This document shows, piece by piece, positions 39,101 to 46,829 of a stretch of DNA of 64,000 nt (the first letter of the stretch is position 1; every line of letters starts with the position of its first letter). This DNA is from a bacterium (GTDB lineage: Bacteria > Bacillota_I > Bacilli_A > Izemoplasmatales > UBA1188). The position numbers and the translations under genes are program-made. Under the pieces are notes generated by a model. It searched no databases. It had not been told where the DNA came from and worked only from the letters and a program-made list of their open reading frames with translations. The stretch spans positions 1-64,000 of the forward strand of contig JAFXYB010000022.1 of the NCBI GenBank assembly GCA_017541975.1. The letters run 5' to 3'.

Positions 39101-40491
39101 GCAAAGAAATGTTTGCGAACTGTAAATCACTTACAGAAATTAATCTAAAACCAAATATCACTGAAATTGGTGAACAAGCATTCTCATCAAGTGGAATCAC
39201 AACTATCAATTTAGAAGGTGTTGATACAATCGGCGAGGCTGCCTTCTTCAACACTCCAGTAAATAATATCACTTTCAAAGATGATGTAGTGATAGGAGAT
39301 AGTGCATTCTACTATGCAGAAAAACTATCAAATGTTTTAAATACAGCTAAGATTAAATTGATTGGCGATTTAGCCTTTGCCTTAACATCAATTGAAAGTA
39401 TCGATCTTTCAAATGCAACATCAATTGGCGACTTTGCCTTTGGCAAGAGTGCCTTAAGAAGTGTAGCCTTAGGTGAAAAATTAGTTGAACTTGGTGAAAA
39501 TCCATTCTTTGGATCACTAATCACTACCTTCGCTAAGACAAAGGATATCATATTCAATAGTGAAGTTGTAGGAACTGAAAGTGTTGAAACATACGATTTA
39601 AGCCCAACAGTTAAAGTTGTTGATGGTGTATTATACGAAGTAGTACCTAAAGGATATGAACTTGTAAGTTATCCAAGATTAAAAGCTGATAAGGAATTCA
39701 CTATCGATGAAAACACTGTAAGAATTTCATCTTTAGCATTCGCTGAATCAAATATTGAAAAAGTAATTTTATCTAATATATTGATTTCAATAGGTGATAA
39801 AGCATTCTATGGTTGCGAAAAACTAAATGCAGTAATCTTTAGAAGTTATGATGCTCCACTCTTAGAAGAAGAATTTAATACAAATTATATCACTGAAAAT
39901 AATTTACCAATAACTGGTAATATTGGTGAAGTTAGTGGTCTTAGCATTTCTAAATACTACATGTGGAATGTCTTCACAAACTACACTAATTTCTACTATG
40001 GTGCAAACTTCAAAGATTATATTGGCCATAATACCGGTGATTTAATCATGGTTAGACCAAAGAATGGTCAAAATTATGATTCCTTCATCTTCGATCAATA
40101 TTTCTCAACAAAAGTTGATGGTGTCTATGCCCCAACAATTAACACTTTAAATATCATCACTCAAATTGATAATTTACCAGTCAATGTGACACTAAATGAT
40201 GAAGCACAGATTGTAGCAGCAAGACAAGCTTATGATTCTCTAACATCAGAGGAACAAAAATCTCTAATTTCTAATTATGAAAACTTAGTTAGAGCTGAAT
40301 CAACTCTTGCATATCTTAAATCAAGAGAAGAAACTCCAGTAGATCCAACCGATCCAACTGAACCAACTGAACCAAGCAAATTCGCTATCTTTATGAAGAA
40401 CAATATGTATGGTTTCATTCTTTCAGGAATAATCGCTATTGGCTTTACTGTAGCTTTAGTTCTCGTTATTAAAAAGAAGAAAAGGGTATAA
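33151..40491 (+). CDS. Surface subtilase with BspA LRR repeats and a membrane anchor (2446 residues)
   Basis: After a signal peptide and propeptide, a subtilisin-like S8 protease has its full triad: Asp-218 (VLDTGLDYTHS), His-292 (HGTHVAG) and Ser-625 (SGTSMSAP). A protease-associated insert (about 430-570, GAAGIIIYNN) lies between His and Ser, as in cell-envelope proteases such as C5a peptidase. Next come Fn3-like domains, two Big_2-like domains (about 1180-1390), BspA LRR_5 repeats (about 1410-2200), a short helical domain, a Pro/Thr linker (PVDPTDPTEPTEP) and a C-terminal membrane helix with KKKKRV tail. There is no LPXTG. It likely cuts host or dietary proteins at the cell surface. It is the last gene of the MoxR operon, 13 bases after the fragment before it. 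Confidence 0.92.
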   Translation: MNLLKKAAILIFSVLIANVFSVPIKENSPVLESTGLSHLASEQNTIRNISSLKNLFETNIEQYFNQELVYKLPDTVKDDDMISVIIEMDFDSLYDKYLESGSCGNFSDYVTTKTASKQVEQINELKYKKIRELDALGVKYTLGEEYNTLLAGFEIEIKAKDYDSISNLFPNDTLIIGEVYEKQETEVVENYVNVYDTGIFDSSEIEYQGDGVVVAVLDTGLDYTHSAFSVENFTTTNEAFTLSYVSSKINQTLASTFTEGLTGEDVYVSKKIPYAYDYADKDPDVSPINSEHGTHVAGIIAGKDSEITGVAPNAQLAIFKVFSDHSDGAKTSWIIAALEDCVVLGVDLINMSLGTSCGFSREVDKEYVNTIYDKIKDAGIEMIASAGNQYNSTMGSEKNGNNGLTSNPDYGTVGSPSTYEATLSVASVEGLKTSYLKHNDTIIYFNEAFTNSADVTKSFVDDILKTLGNNVNSHIFEYVVIPGIGRSSDYPDEDSFYEGKIVLVKRGITTFEDKVRIALKEKGAAGIIIYNNVSGSISMSVGANIGAVCSLSQDDGEYLVSQVDPKTGIGKIEISRSLLAGPFMSDFSSWGPTSDLKIKPEITAHGGQIYSAIPGQSYDRLSGTSMSAPNLSGVTALVCQYVKYSGVFGTNLSTKEVTDIVNQLMMSTSDIIYDKNGLPSFVRKQGSGLVSLDKSVTSEAYLSTYDKNNEKMSKAKFELGDDKNKTGVYSMTFDINNITSSSISYDISSIVLTEGVNVTYTSHSDTTVTQKAYELKGATITVDSVTNGTQNGNKVEVGANQVAKVKVTVTLSDSDKEYLNNSFKNGMYVEGYIKLKTSGSNKTDLNLPYLAFYGDWTQAPIFDEEYYDTNVDEINKGLDPEDKLMPDAYATRVIGGLYSDYITTLGTYYFTQDPNATQIAASKEHIAISNQDKGEENGSTVSSIRSVNAGLLRNAKEIYIEIKEESTGKTIYTDLVTNQHKTYSYGSSFYGTQVDIKYNILEQNLKNNTKYTCTLTAYIDYGEKEDQKNLRNTFSFPFYVDFEAPIITDVAFRSEYDKTSKETHLYADLSVYDNHYAMGIQLGQIIEAEEGSEYTFSLQSFGKYVTPVYSSFNSTSIVTIELTNYVSQLKNSCGIEYNPDYTTTVIHNTNTFVATVYDYGMNYATYEISLPDDIIYMYFENTDVNLSPNETLDLTKALNIYPSSSWIQVLNFTSSNPNVVSIVNSTLIAKESGISNITASGKDKDGNPISATMNVRVLNEGDEGYVGGYSIPEINRFSIDGYKTVKAYYNVTTEERDIGMDDGEYDFGDTITLKMYPSETVDILYTLDSYFPEKTTVEFKSSNSKIATVDENGRIIAQAKGNTTIMINVLFDGASTFYLGKISIEVKDPFNIQSIYLYNYKGLGGEVIIPGDRGITTIYNYAFSNYEFVEKDLEAGDVIDDEDPYLIKQHYIGDDTITKVVIPEGVTTISEYAFANLTALEEVVLPSTLIRIGVGAFYNCTSLKKINLEHAKFINEKAFYNCPIEDIDLSSVVSIGNYAFENCRLNYVTLPSCAQSLSEGAFYNNEYLTSVTLRAKKIKIAPYVFAKCSRLVSININASVISSHAFEDCVELSDVTIGQDVSIISEYAFANTAVANFKLNSRNPYLTLEENGALILKGTELILAAPSYIGASNTITSNALSIASGAFSGNKKVFYLVLNNVKNVGDYAFANCVNLKTVTMPNVETIGKYAFYETDLTDIGLLANLKSIGNYAFAGTDLETLTLTNNVTVGDYAFAYCDYLETVTLGNNVTIGSYAFFNPITFYTYDQTENFEHYTPYAYEVKDKEGNTIKTNSYYRYNFIDGVKSKLTSLTAGSNLSIGEAAFFGNGKLQTVTLGDGTKVGDYAFYSCHALTTIDLSKVKTIGRYAFSGYTTYDYYLENNIWRYAYESEYDDGAFISTAYVYTCFSPSFTSANLTNTEEVLEGAFSGNSSLTNVILSDYMNVVGKEMFANCKSLTEINLKPNITEIGEQAFSSSGITTINLEGVDTIGEAAFFNTPVNNITFKDDVVIGDSAFYYAEKLSNVLNTAKIKLIGDLAFALTSIESIDLSNATSIGDFAFGKSALRSVALGEKLVELGENPFFGSLITTFAKTKDIIFNSEVVGTESVETYDLSPTVKVVDGVLYEVVPKGYELVSYPRLKADKEFTIDENTVRISSLAFAESNIEKVILSNILISIGDKAFYGCEKLNAVIFRSYDAPLLEEEFNTNYITENNLPITGNIGEVSGLSISKYYMWNVFTNYTNFYYGANFKDYIGHNTGDLIMVRPKNGQNYDSFIFDQYFSTKVDGVYAPTINTLNIITQIDNLPVNVTLNDEAQIVAARQAYDSLTSEEQKSLISNYENLVRAESTLAYLKSREETPVDPTDPTEPTEPSKFAIFMKNNMYGFILSGIIAIGFTVALVLVIKKKKRV

Positions 40492-40500
40492 TTTTAAGTA

Positions 40501-40533
40501 GTTTACGCCCATAAAAAAACAATGGGCGTAAAC
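40501..40533 (+). terminator. Terminator closing the surface-protein operon
   Basis: GTTTACGCCCAT pairs with ATGGGCGTAAAC, a perfect 12-bp stem with an A-rich loop, and then TTTTATATCATTTTTTT. It ends the long operon after the subtilase. Confidence 0.75.
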
Positions 40534-40562
40534 TTTTATATCATTTTTTTAATGATATATTG

Positions 40563-40568
40563 TATAAT
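40563..40568 (+). promoter_or_regulatory. -10 box of the lipoprotein/opp operon promoter
   Basis: TATAAT stands 30 bases after the terminator in a T-rich stretch; the -35 is not clear. The transcript would start near 40575, before the AAAGGAGG at 40586-40593. Confidence 0.45.
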
Positions 40569-40611
40569 TATTAATAGAATGTTTGAAAGGAGGAACAATA
40601 GTTTTAGTTTT

Positions 40612-42135
40612 ATGAAATCAAAAATAAAGTTTTTTAAAATTATTATTTCTTTTTTCATGATTTTTATGCTCACAAGTTGTAAAGATAATAGCCTCTTTAA
40701 TAAGAGAAAGGAAGAAGGATACAAAATCTCAGTAAGATATGAAGCTAACGGAGGATCATATCTCGATAGAGAAGGTGTAACTCTAATAGATATGTTTAAT
40801 CCATCTGACTACGTGGCTGATCAAGATGGCACTATTCACATAAAACTTGTAGAACCAACTGATCCAAGAAGACCATCAGGAGGAAGAGAAGGTATCTATA
40901 TCACAAGAACCAATTATTTCCTTGTTGGATGGTATAAAGAAAAAACCCTAAAGACAAATACTGATGGTAAACCAATTAATGAAGATGGCGAACCACTAGT
41001 ATTAAAAGACAATAAATATTATCTTGAAAGCGATAATGAAACTCAATCCGAAGCACTATATGAATATTCTGGATATTGGGATTTCGAAAACAATACTCTA
41101 GACTATAACCCTGAGTCAGGAGAAATGGAACTTACATTATATGCTGTATGGTCAAAGTATTTCGAATTCAATTATTATTACCAAGATGGTGATGAATGGA
41201 AGTATTTAGGTAGTACCACATTTGACTATAAGACTACTAACCAAGAAGGTTCTACGACTTCTGATAAGGACACAATATATTTACCAAGATATGTAGATGG
41301 TGCGATGAACTATAATCACAGATACCAAAACAATTCCATCTATACATTCCCTAAAGTTGAAGGTTATACCTTCAAAGAAGCCTATACAGATATGAATCTA
41401 ACAGAAAAAATAGAAGATTCATTCGAACATACAGGTTCTATAGACTATGAAACAGGTAAGGCAATTAACCCAGTTCAAAACATCTATATAACTCTAGATA
41501 AAGGCGAGTATTACTACATTAAAAACGCAAGTGAACTCGTGGCTAATCCTAACTTAAATGGCATCTATATCATTGAAAATGATTTAGATTTCACTGGTCT
41601 TGAATGGCCAACAGTATTTAGCCTTGGTGAATTCAAAGGCAAGATGTATTCGAAAGATTCAGGGAACTTTAAGTTATCAAATATTGAAATCTATCACTCA
41701 AATGATTCTGCAAAATATGGTGGAATCTTTGGAAGCATTAATGAAGATGCCTTAATCAAAAATTTAACATTTGAAAATATCACATTAGATCTTGCCTATG
41801 TAGGAAGAAGAAATAGAGATACTAACTTCGGTTTATTCTCTGGATATATAAACAATAAAAATTCCATCGATAACGTTAAATTATCTGGAGAAGTGAGAAT
41901 TGGACCAATCACCCTTGGTGAAGACTATTCAATCAATTTAGTCGCAAATGGCGACAGTAGCGCCAACATAACCACATTATCTACCATCCATCTTTCCATC
42001 TACGGAACCGATCAAGGCGATGTCTACAACTACACTATAAATCCTGATCAAGTAGAAATTGATGAATCAGGTTACGTTACTCTTGTCTCTGTGACAGGAC
42101 TCAAAAAACCAAATGAAAAATATGTAATTCAATAA
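40612..42135 (+). CDS. InlB-repeat lipoprotein upstream of oppA
   Basis: From ATG 40612 the protein is 507 residues with lipobox LTSC (Cys-23). Two InlB-like units follow (one with YFLVGWYKE, one near YTFKEAYTDMNL), then a beta-helix-like part (about 330-480). The beta-helix part has GLUG-type turns such as YGGIFGSI and FGLFSGYI. I chose 40612 because it gives a normal lipoprotein signal. An AGGAGG at 40588-40593 is rather far upstream (18 bases). ATG 40579 is an alternative, but it lies almost at the predicted transcription start. It is 15 bases from oppA, so it may be a surface partner of the importer (inference). Confidence 0.75.
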   Translation: MKSKIKFFKIIISFFMIFMLTSCKDNSLFNKRKEEGYKISVRYEANGGSYLDREGVTLIDMFNPSDYVADQDGTIHIKLVEPTDPRRPSGGREGIYITRTNYFLVGWYKEKTLKTNTDGKPINEDGEPLVLKDNKYYLESDNETQSEALYEYSGYWDFENNTLDYNPESGEMELTLYAVWSKYFEFNYYYQDGDEWKYLGSTTFDYKTTNQEGSTTSDKDTIYLPRYVDGAMNYNHRYQNNSIYTFPKVEGYTFKEAYTDMNLTEKIEDSFEHTGSIDYETGKAINPVQNIYITLDKGEYYYIKNASELVANPNLNGIYIIENDLDFTGLEWPTVFSLGEFKGKMYSKDSGNFKLSNIEIYHSNDSAKYGGIFGSINEDALIKNLTFENITLDLAYVGRRNRDTNFGLFSGYINNKNSIDNVKLSGEVRIGPITLGEDYSINLVANGDSSANITTLSTIHLSIYGTDQGDVYNYTINPDQVEIDESGYVTLVSVTGLKKPNEKYVIQ

Positions 42136-42150
42136 ATGGAGGAATATAAG

Positions 42151-44742
42151 ATGACTAGAAAGATATTTACAAGAATCTTAATAATCTCAGCTTTACTATT
42201 TGTAAGCTTACTTATGGTAGGTTGCAAAAAGAAGAAAAATAAAGATAGTATCGTTCTTATGAGCGATGATGTAAGTGGTCTATTCAATCCATTCTATGCA
42301 ACATCAGGTGCAGATATGGAAGTTACAGGAATGACACAAATCGGTATGCTTTCAACTGACAGCAATGGCCAAATAGCTTGCGGAGATGATCTTTCAACAG
42401 TAGTAAAAGCCTATAAACAAGAAACAGTAGGAGAAAATACCGTTTATACATTCGTTTTAAAGAACGGTCTAAAGTTCTCTGATGGCGTTCCTCTAACAAT
42501 GAACGATGTAATATTCAATATGTATGAATATTTAGATCCAGTTTATACTGGTTCTTCAACAATGTATTCAATTAAGATTAAAGGTCTTACTCAATATAGA
42601 ACTCAAAAGAACTATTCAGATTCTTCATCATCTGCAGAAGATGCTATCTCAAACCAAGCATCAGTTCTCGCACAAAATAGACTTGAAGAATTAATCTTAG
42701 TCTTTGAAGACAAAGGTTTAATTGAAGGAACTCAAAACAGTTACAGCTTAAATGAAACACAAATGAAGGCTGCAATAAATGAATGGGATGTTACAGAAGG
42801 TTATAAATCAGCAGTTGCAACCGATGCTCAAAAGCTCACAATGACTGATAATGATTACCGTCAAAAACTACTCGAAGACTATGAACTCGCCCTTTCAAAA
42901 TTCAAAGAAGAATTAAAATCAGATTATTCAGCAGCTAAAGAATCATTTGACCTCACAACTGCACCATATAAAGATTGGTCAAATGAATTATCAAACGATA
43001 TCTTCAAATTCTTTCTCTATGAAGGTTATATCATTCCAGTATACAAAGATGTAATGGGTAAGAAAGATAAAACCGTTATCGAAAAATTTGAAAACACTGA
43101 TATCGTAAGCAAATATGACACAGAAGACGCAGCAATAACTAGAGTTTATAACGATACAGTTAAAAACCAATTAAACTATATCCTCTCTTACTGGGGAACT
43201 GCAGGTACACTCACAACTATCTATACTGCAGCAGCAAGAGATATCATCCTCCACAACAATATGTCATCTTCAGATGAACTCACATATAAGAATATTGAAG
43301 GTATCGTATCGCTCGGCCATACCACTGACACTCAAAGTGTTACAGTCGGTGGTGTAACCTATAATGTAGCTCATAATCATGCTGCAGATGGAACAGTAGT
43401 TGGAGACAACGTATACGACGTACTTCAAATCACTCTTGAAGGAACAGATCCAAAAGCTATCTATAACTTCAGTTTCTCTGTTGCCCCTGTTCACTACTAT
43501 ACTGCCGATAGCACTCATCCAAATGGAAGAGAAGTTGATATCGCTAACAACAAATTCGGTGTTGAATATGCATCAAGTGATTTCCAAAGTAAAGTTATTC
43601 AATCAAAAGAACACGTAGAAGTTCCACTAGGTGCAGGTTGTTACCAAGCTACAGATGAAAATGGTAGTGACCATCCAACTGGTGATAACTTTGTTAGAAG
43701 CAATATCATCTACTATAAAGCAAACAAATATTTCATGTTTGATGTTAAAACTGAAAAATTACAACTCCAAATCGTATCAAGCGCAAACGCTATTGATAAA
43801 CTCGTAAGTGGTGAAGTAGATTTCATCACTCCACAATTCACTAAAGCTAATTCAGAAAGATTAACTGGTCTTGCTAAAGACGGTATCGTAAAACTCGATT
43901 CATGGCAACTCGGTTATGGTTATATCGGTGTTAATGCTGGCAAAGTACCAGATGTAAACATTAGAAGAGCTATCATGTCTGCGATGGAAACATCACTTGC
44001 ACTAAGTTACTACGAATCAGGTACAGTTAAGAATATCAGCTGGCCAATGAGTACAGTAAGCTGGGCTTATCCATTTGAAGATGATGGCATCACTTCAAAA
44101 TATAATTCTCATGATTATACAAACTGGGAAGGCCTCGATAAAGCAAAAGAAAAAATCAGTCGTTATATGGCTGCCGCTAATGTAACTGCTGGTGATTCTA
44201 AATTAAAAATTAAATTCACTATCGCTGGTTCATCAATCACAGAACACCCAACATATTCAGTATTCAAACAAGCATCTGAAATTTTAAATGATATGGGTTG
44301 GAACGTTGAAGTTAAAGCCGATTCACAGGCGCTAACAAAACTTGCGACAGGTTCACTTGAAGTTTGGGCAGCTGCGTGGGGTTCAACAATTGACCCTGAT
44401 ATGTATCAGGTATATCATAAGAACTCTTCAGCAACTTCAGTATATGCTTGGGGCTATAGAGAAATCTTAAGTAACCAAACACAATATCGTTATGAAAATC
44501 AAATAATCAATAAACTCTCAGAAGTAATTGATGATGCAAGATCAATTACTGATCAAGCAGCAAGAAAAGCTATGTACGAAGAGGCAATGGGTTATGTATT
44601 AGACCTCGCAGTAGAAATGCCTGTATATCAAAGAAAGACTTTATATGCCTACAACTCTAAGGCAATCACAGGTTTAAATAGTAACGTAAATCCATACACA
44701 TCACCTCTTGAAAAGATTTGGGAGATTGAACTCGTAAAATAA
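42151..44742 (+). CDS. oppA: Oligopeptide ABC importer, substrate-binding lipoprotein
   Basis: This gene encodes 863 residues, well above the usual 520-600 for SBP_bac_5 proteins. The signal peptide has lipobox MVGC (Cys-25). The start of the family domain is clear (FVLKNGLKFSDGVPLTMNDVIF near 107-128) and so is its end (GVNAGKVPDVNIRRAIMSAM near 590-610, then AAWGSTIDPDMYQVYH). Between them is a long, mostly helical insertion (about 150-350) rich in Glu, Lys and Ala. The real start is ATG 42151: a GGAGG at 42138-42142 precedes it, and the ATG at 42136 lies too close upstream of that site. It captures peptides for the OppBCDF translocator. Confidence 0.92.
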   Translation: MTRKIFTRILIISALLFVSLLMVGCKKKKNKDSIVLMSDDVSGLFNPFYATSGADMEVTGMTQIGMLSTDSNGQIACGDDLSTVVKAYKQETVGENTVYTFVLKNGLKFSDGVPLTMNDVIFNMYEYLDPVYTGSSTMYSIKIKGLTQYRTQKNYSDSSSSAEDAISNQASVLAQNRLEELILVFEDKGLIEGTQNSYSLNETQMKAAINEWDVTEGYKSAVATDAQKLTMTDNDYRQKLLEDYELALSKFKEELKSDYSAAKESFDLTTAPYKDWSNELSNDIFKFFLYEGYIIPVYKDVMGKKDKTVIEKFENTDIVSKYDTEDAAITRVYNDTVKNQLNYILSYWGTAGTLTTIYTAAARDIILHNNMSSSDELTYKNIEGIVSLGHTTDTQSVTVGGVTYNVAHNHAADGTVVGDNVYDVLQITLEGTDPKAIYNFSFSVAPVHYYTADSTHPNGREVDIANNKFGVEYASSDFQSKVIQSKEHVEVPLGAGCYQATDENGSDHPTGDNFVRSNIIYYKANKYFMFDVKTEKLQLQIVSSANAIDKLVSGEVDFITPQFTKANSERLTGLAKDGIVKLDSWQLGYGYIGVNAGKVPDVNIRRAIMSAMETSLALSYYESGTVKNISWPMSTVSWAYPFEDDGITSKYNSHDYTNWEGLDKAKEKISRYMAAANVTAGDSKLKIKFTIAGSSITEHPTYSVFKQASEILNDMGWNVEVKADSQALTKLATGSLEVWAAAWGSTIDPDMYQVYHKNSSATSVYAWGYREILSNQTQYRYENQIINKLSEVIDDARSITDQAARKAMYEEAMGYVLDLAVEMPVYQRKTLYAYNSKAITGLNSNVNPYTSPLEKIWEIELVK

Positions 44743-44755
44743 TTAAGGAGCATTA

Positions 44756-45745
44756 ATGTTCAAATACATCATTAAAAGGATATTGATCTCAATACTCATC
44801 TTAGTTGGCGTATCGTTTGTACTATACGCCCTTTTGAGATGCATGCCAACCGATTTCGTTGAGCAGAAGATATTGAATCTATATCAAGCTGGCGCCACAA
44901 CTTCAGATGAATTTATCCAGCAGATGTACAAGACCTATGGTCTTGATGGCACGATAATTGAGGGATATTTTAAATGGCTAGGTAGTGCATTACACCTAGA
45001 TTTTGGCAAATCATTCATCAACCAACGTCCAGTACTATCTGAAATCTTTGATAAAGATAGAATGGGTACATCATTCTTCGTTGCCGCCGTTGCGACTGTA
45101 TTTGAATTCTTAATCGCAATCCCACTCGGCATAACTGCCGCAACTCATCAATATTCACTTCGAGATTATATTATCACAATTCTAGTATTAGTTGGTATAT
45201 CACTACCTTCATTCTTCTTTGGACAAGTATTAAAAGATATATTCGCCAATAAACTCGGTTGGTTCCCTGTATCCGGTATGAAGACGGCAGGTATCACCTA
45301 CGACAATGCCTGGGAGGCATTCACAGACTATGCAAGACATATGTTTATCCCAATTCTAACAGTCGTAATTCTATCTATTGGTGCCAGAATGAGAATGACA
45401 AGAACCAATATGCTTGAGGTTCTTAATTCCGACTATATTAGAACCGCAAGAGCCAAAGGCTTAAGCGAAAATAGAGTAATATATAAACATGCATTCAGAA
45501 ATACGATGATCCCTCTAGTAACATCACTAGCAGGACTTATTCCATCGCTCTTTTCTGGTGCAATGATTACAGAAACAGTCTTCGACCTTGAAGGTATTGG
45601 TAAATATGCCCTCAATGCGATGACTCAAGGTGACATTCCTGTAATTATGACATACAATATGTTCTTAGCGGCTTTATCGGTCATGGGTATCCTCTTATCC
45701 GATTTAATGTACGCTGTAGTTGACCCTAGGGTCAAACTAGCATAA
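44756..45745 (+). CDS. oppB: Oligopeptide ABC importer permease OppB
   Basis: This gene encodes 329 residues with about six transmembrane helices. It has the BPD_transp_1 domain and an EAA-type loop (RTARAKGLSENRVIYKHAFRN near 221-241), which docks on the ATPase subunits. The N-terminus YIIKRILISILILVGVS and the periplasmic-side segment LGKSFINQRPV-like (LDFGKSFINQRPV) are typical of OppB/DppB. An AAGGAG site precedes the ATG, 13 bases after oppA. It forms the membrane channel together with OppC. Confidence 0.95.
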   Translation: MFKYIIKRILISILILVGVSFVLYALLRCMPTDFVEQKILNLYQAGATTSDEFIQQMYKTYGLDGTIIEGYFKWLGSALHLDFGKSFINQRPVLSEIFDKDRMGTSFFVAAVATVFEFLIAIPLGITAATHQYSLRDYIITILVLVGISLPSFFFGQVLKDIFANKLGWFPVSGMKTAGITYDNAWEAFTDYARHMFIPILTVVILSIGARMRMTRTNMLEVLNSDYIRTARAKGLSENRVIYKHAFRNTMIPLVTSLAGLIPSLFSGAMITETVFDLEGIGKYALNAMTQGDIPVIMTYNMFLAALSVMGILLSDLMYAVVDPRVKLA

Positions 45746-45755
45746 GGAGGTTTAT

Positions 45756-46817
45756 ATGGAAGACGATAAAAATCTCGTGAATGAAACCTCTTTAGAAGAA
45801 AAAGAAGTTCAAGTAGTTTCTGAAGTAGATAAGGATACTCCACTCGATAAGAACCTAAAACTTATGTCACCAGGTAGAATGGTTATGAGGAGATTCTTCA
45901 GATCTAAACTATCAATTACTGGACTTGTCATGCTATTTAGCTTATTTGTATTCTGCTGGCTTGGTCCTGTTGTTTACCAAAGATGGGGAGAAACTGAATC
46001 TGATAGGACAGGAAGCATTGCCTATACCGAATATGAAGCAGAAATAGATGGTGAAAAATTCATTCAATTTGTTGAAACTGATAATGGTATAAATTCACTA
46101 GCTGGACCATCATCTGAACATATCCTTGGTACCGATGAACAAGGTATGGATATCTTCACAAGACTCATGTATGGTGGTAGATTATCGCTTATGATAAGTT
46201 TCTTAGCGGTATTTTTGACATCAGCTTTAGGCATAATTATGGGTGGCATTGCCGGGTACTATGGTGGCATTGTCGATAATATAATAATGAGAATATGCGA
46301 TGTGCTTATGTGCCTTCCAACCTTACCACTTATGCTCATAATTGGTACAGTTTTAGATGCAAATGGTGTACCATCATCATATTATATCTATCTGTTAATG
46401 GGATTATTATCATTATTCTCATGGACAGGTATGGCAAGACTTGTTAGAGGTCAGATCTTATTCCTTCGTGAACAGGAATATATGGTTGCTGCTGAAGCTA
46501 TGGGTTATTCAACATCAAGAAAGATCTTCAAGCATTTAATTCCAAATGTCTTACCACAAATCTTAGTTTCAATGACTTTATCACTCGGTAGTATGATTCT
46601 TTATGAATCTACATTATCATATCTAAATTTAGGTGTTAGAGTTCCATATGCTTCTTGGGGTACTATGGTTCAAATCATTTCATCTAGACCTGACATTCTT
46701 CAAAATAATTTCAATGTATGGGGTCCATCTGGTATCTGCATCATCATTGCCGTTCTTGGCTTCAACTTTGTTGGTGATGGCTTAAGAGATGCCTTAGATC
46801 CTAAACAACGTCGATAA
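45756..46817 (+). CDS. oppC: Oligopeptide ABC importer permease OppC
   Basis: This gene encodes 353 residues. An acidic N-terminal tail of about 40 residues, the RRFFRSKLSITGLVMLF membrane entry, an extracellular loop with HILGTDEQGMDIFTRLMYGG (family signature), and a BPD_transp_1 domain with EAA loop MVAAEAMGYSTSRKIFKHLI. It pairs with OppB. An AAGGAGG site lies just after the oppB stop and 10 bases separate the genes. Confidence 0.95.
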   Translation: MEDDKNLVNETSLEEKEVQVVSEVDKDTPLDKNLKLMSPGRMVMRRFFRSKLSITGLVMLFSLFVFCWLGPVVYQRWGETESDRTGSIAYTEYEAEIDGEKFIQFVETDNGINSLAGPSSEHILGTDEQGMDIFTRLMYGGRLSLMISFLAVFLTSALGIIMGGIAGYYGGIVDNIIMRICDVLMCLPTLPLMLIIGTVLDANGVPSSYYIYLLMGLLSLFSWTGMARLVRGQILFLREQEYMVAAEAMGYSTSRKIFKHLIPNVLPQILVSMTLSLGSMILYESTLSYLNLGVRVPYASWGTMVQIISSRPDILQNNFNVWGPSGICIIIAVLGFNFVGDGLRDALDPKQRR

Positions 46818-46829
46818 GGTGGAATAGTT

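Noticed and set aside
40330-40491. Sortase anchoring of the subtilase
   Set aside because: The C-terminus has a Pro/Thr linker, membrane helix and basic tail but no LPXTG-like motif, and no sortase gene is in the window.
40522-40611. Start of the oppA-upstream lipoprotein at ATG 40522
   Set aside because: This ATG lies inside the terminator stem and before the -10 box. It would add a second hydrophobic stretch before the lipoprotein signal.
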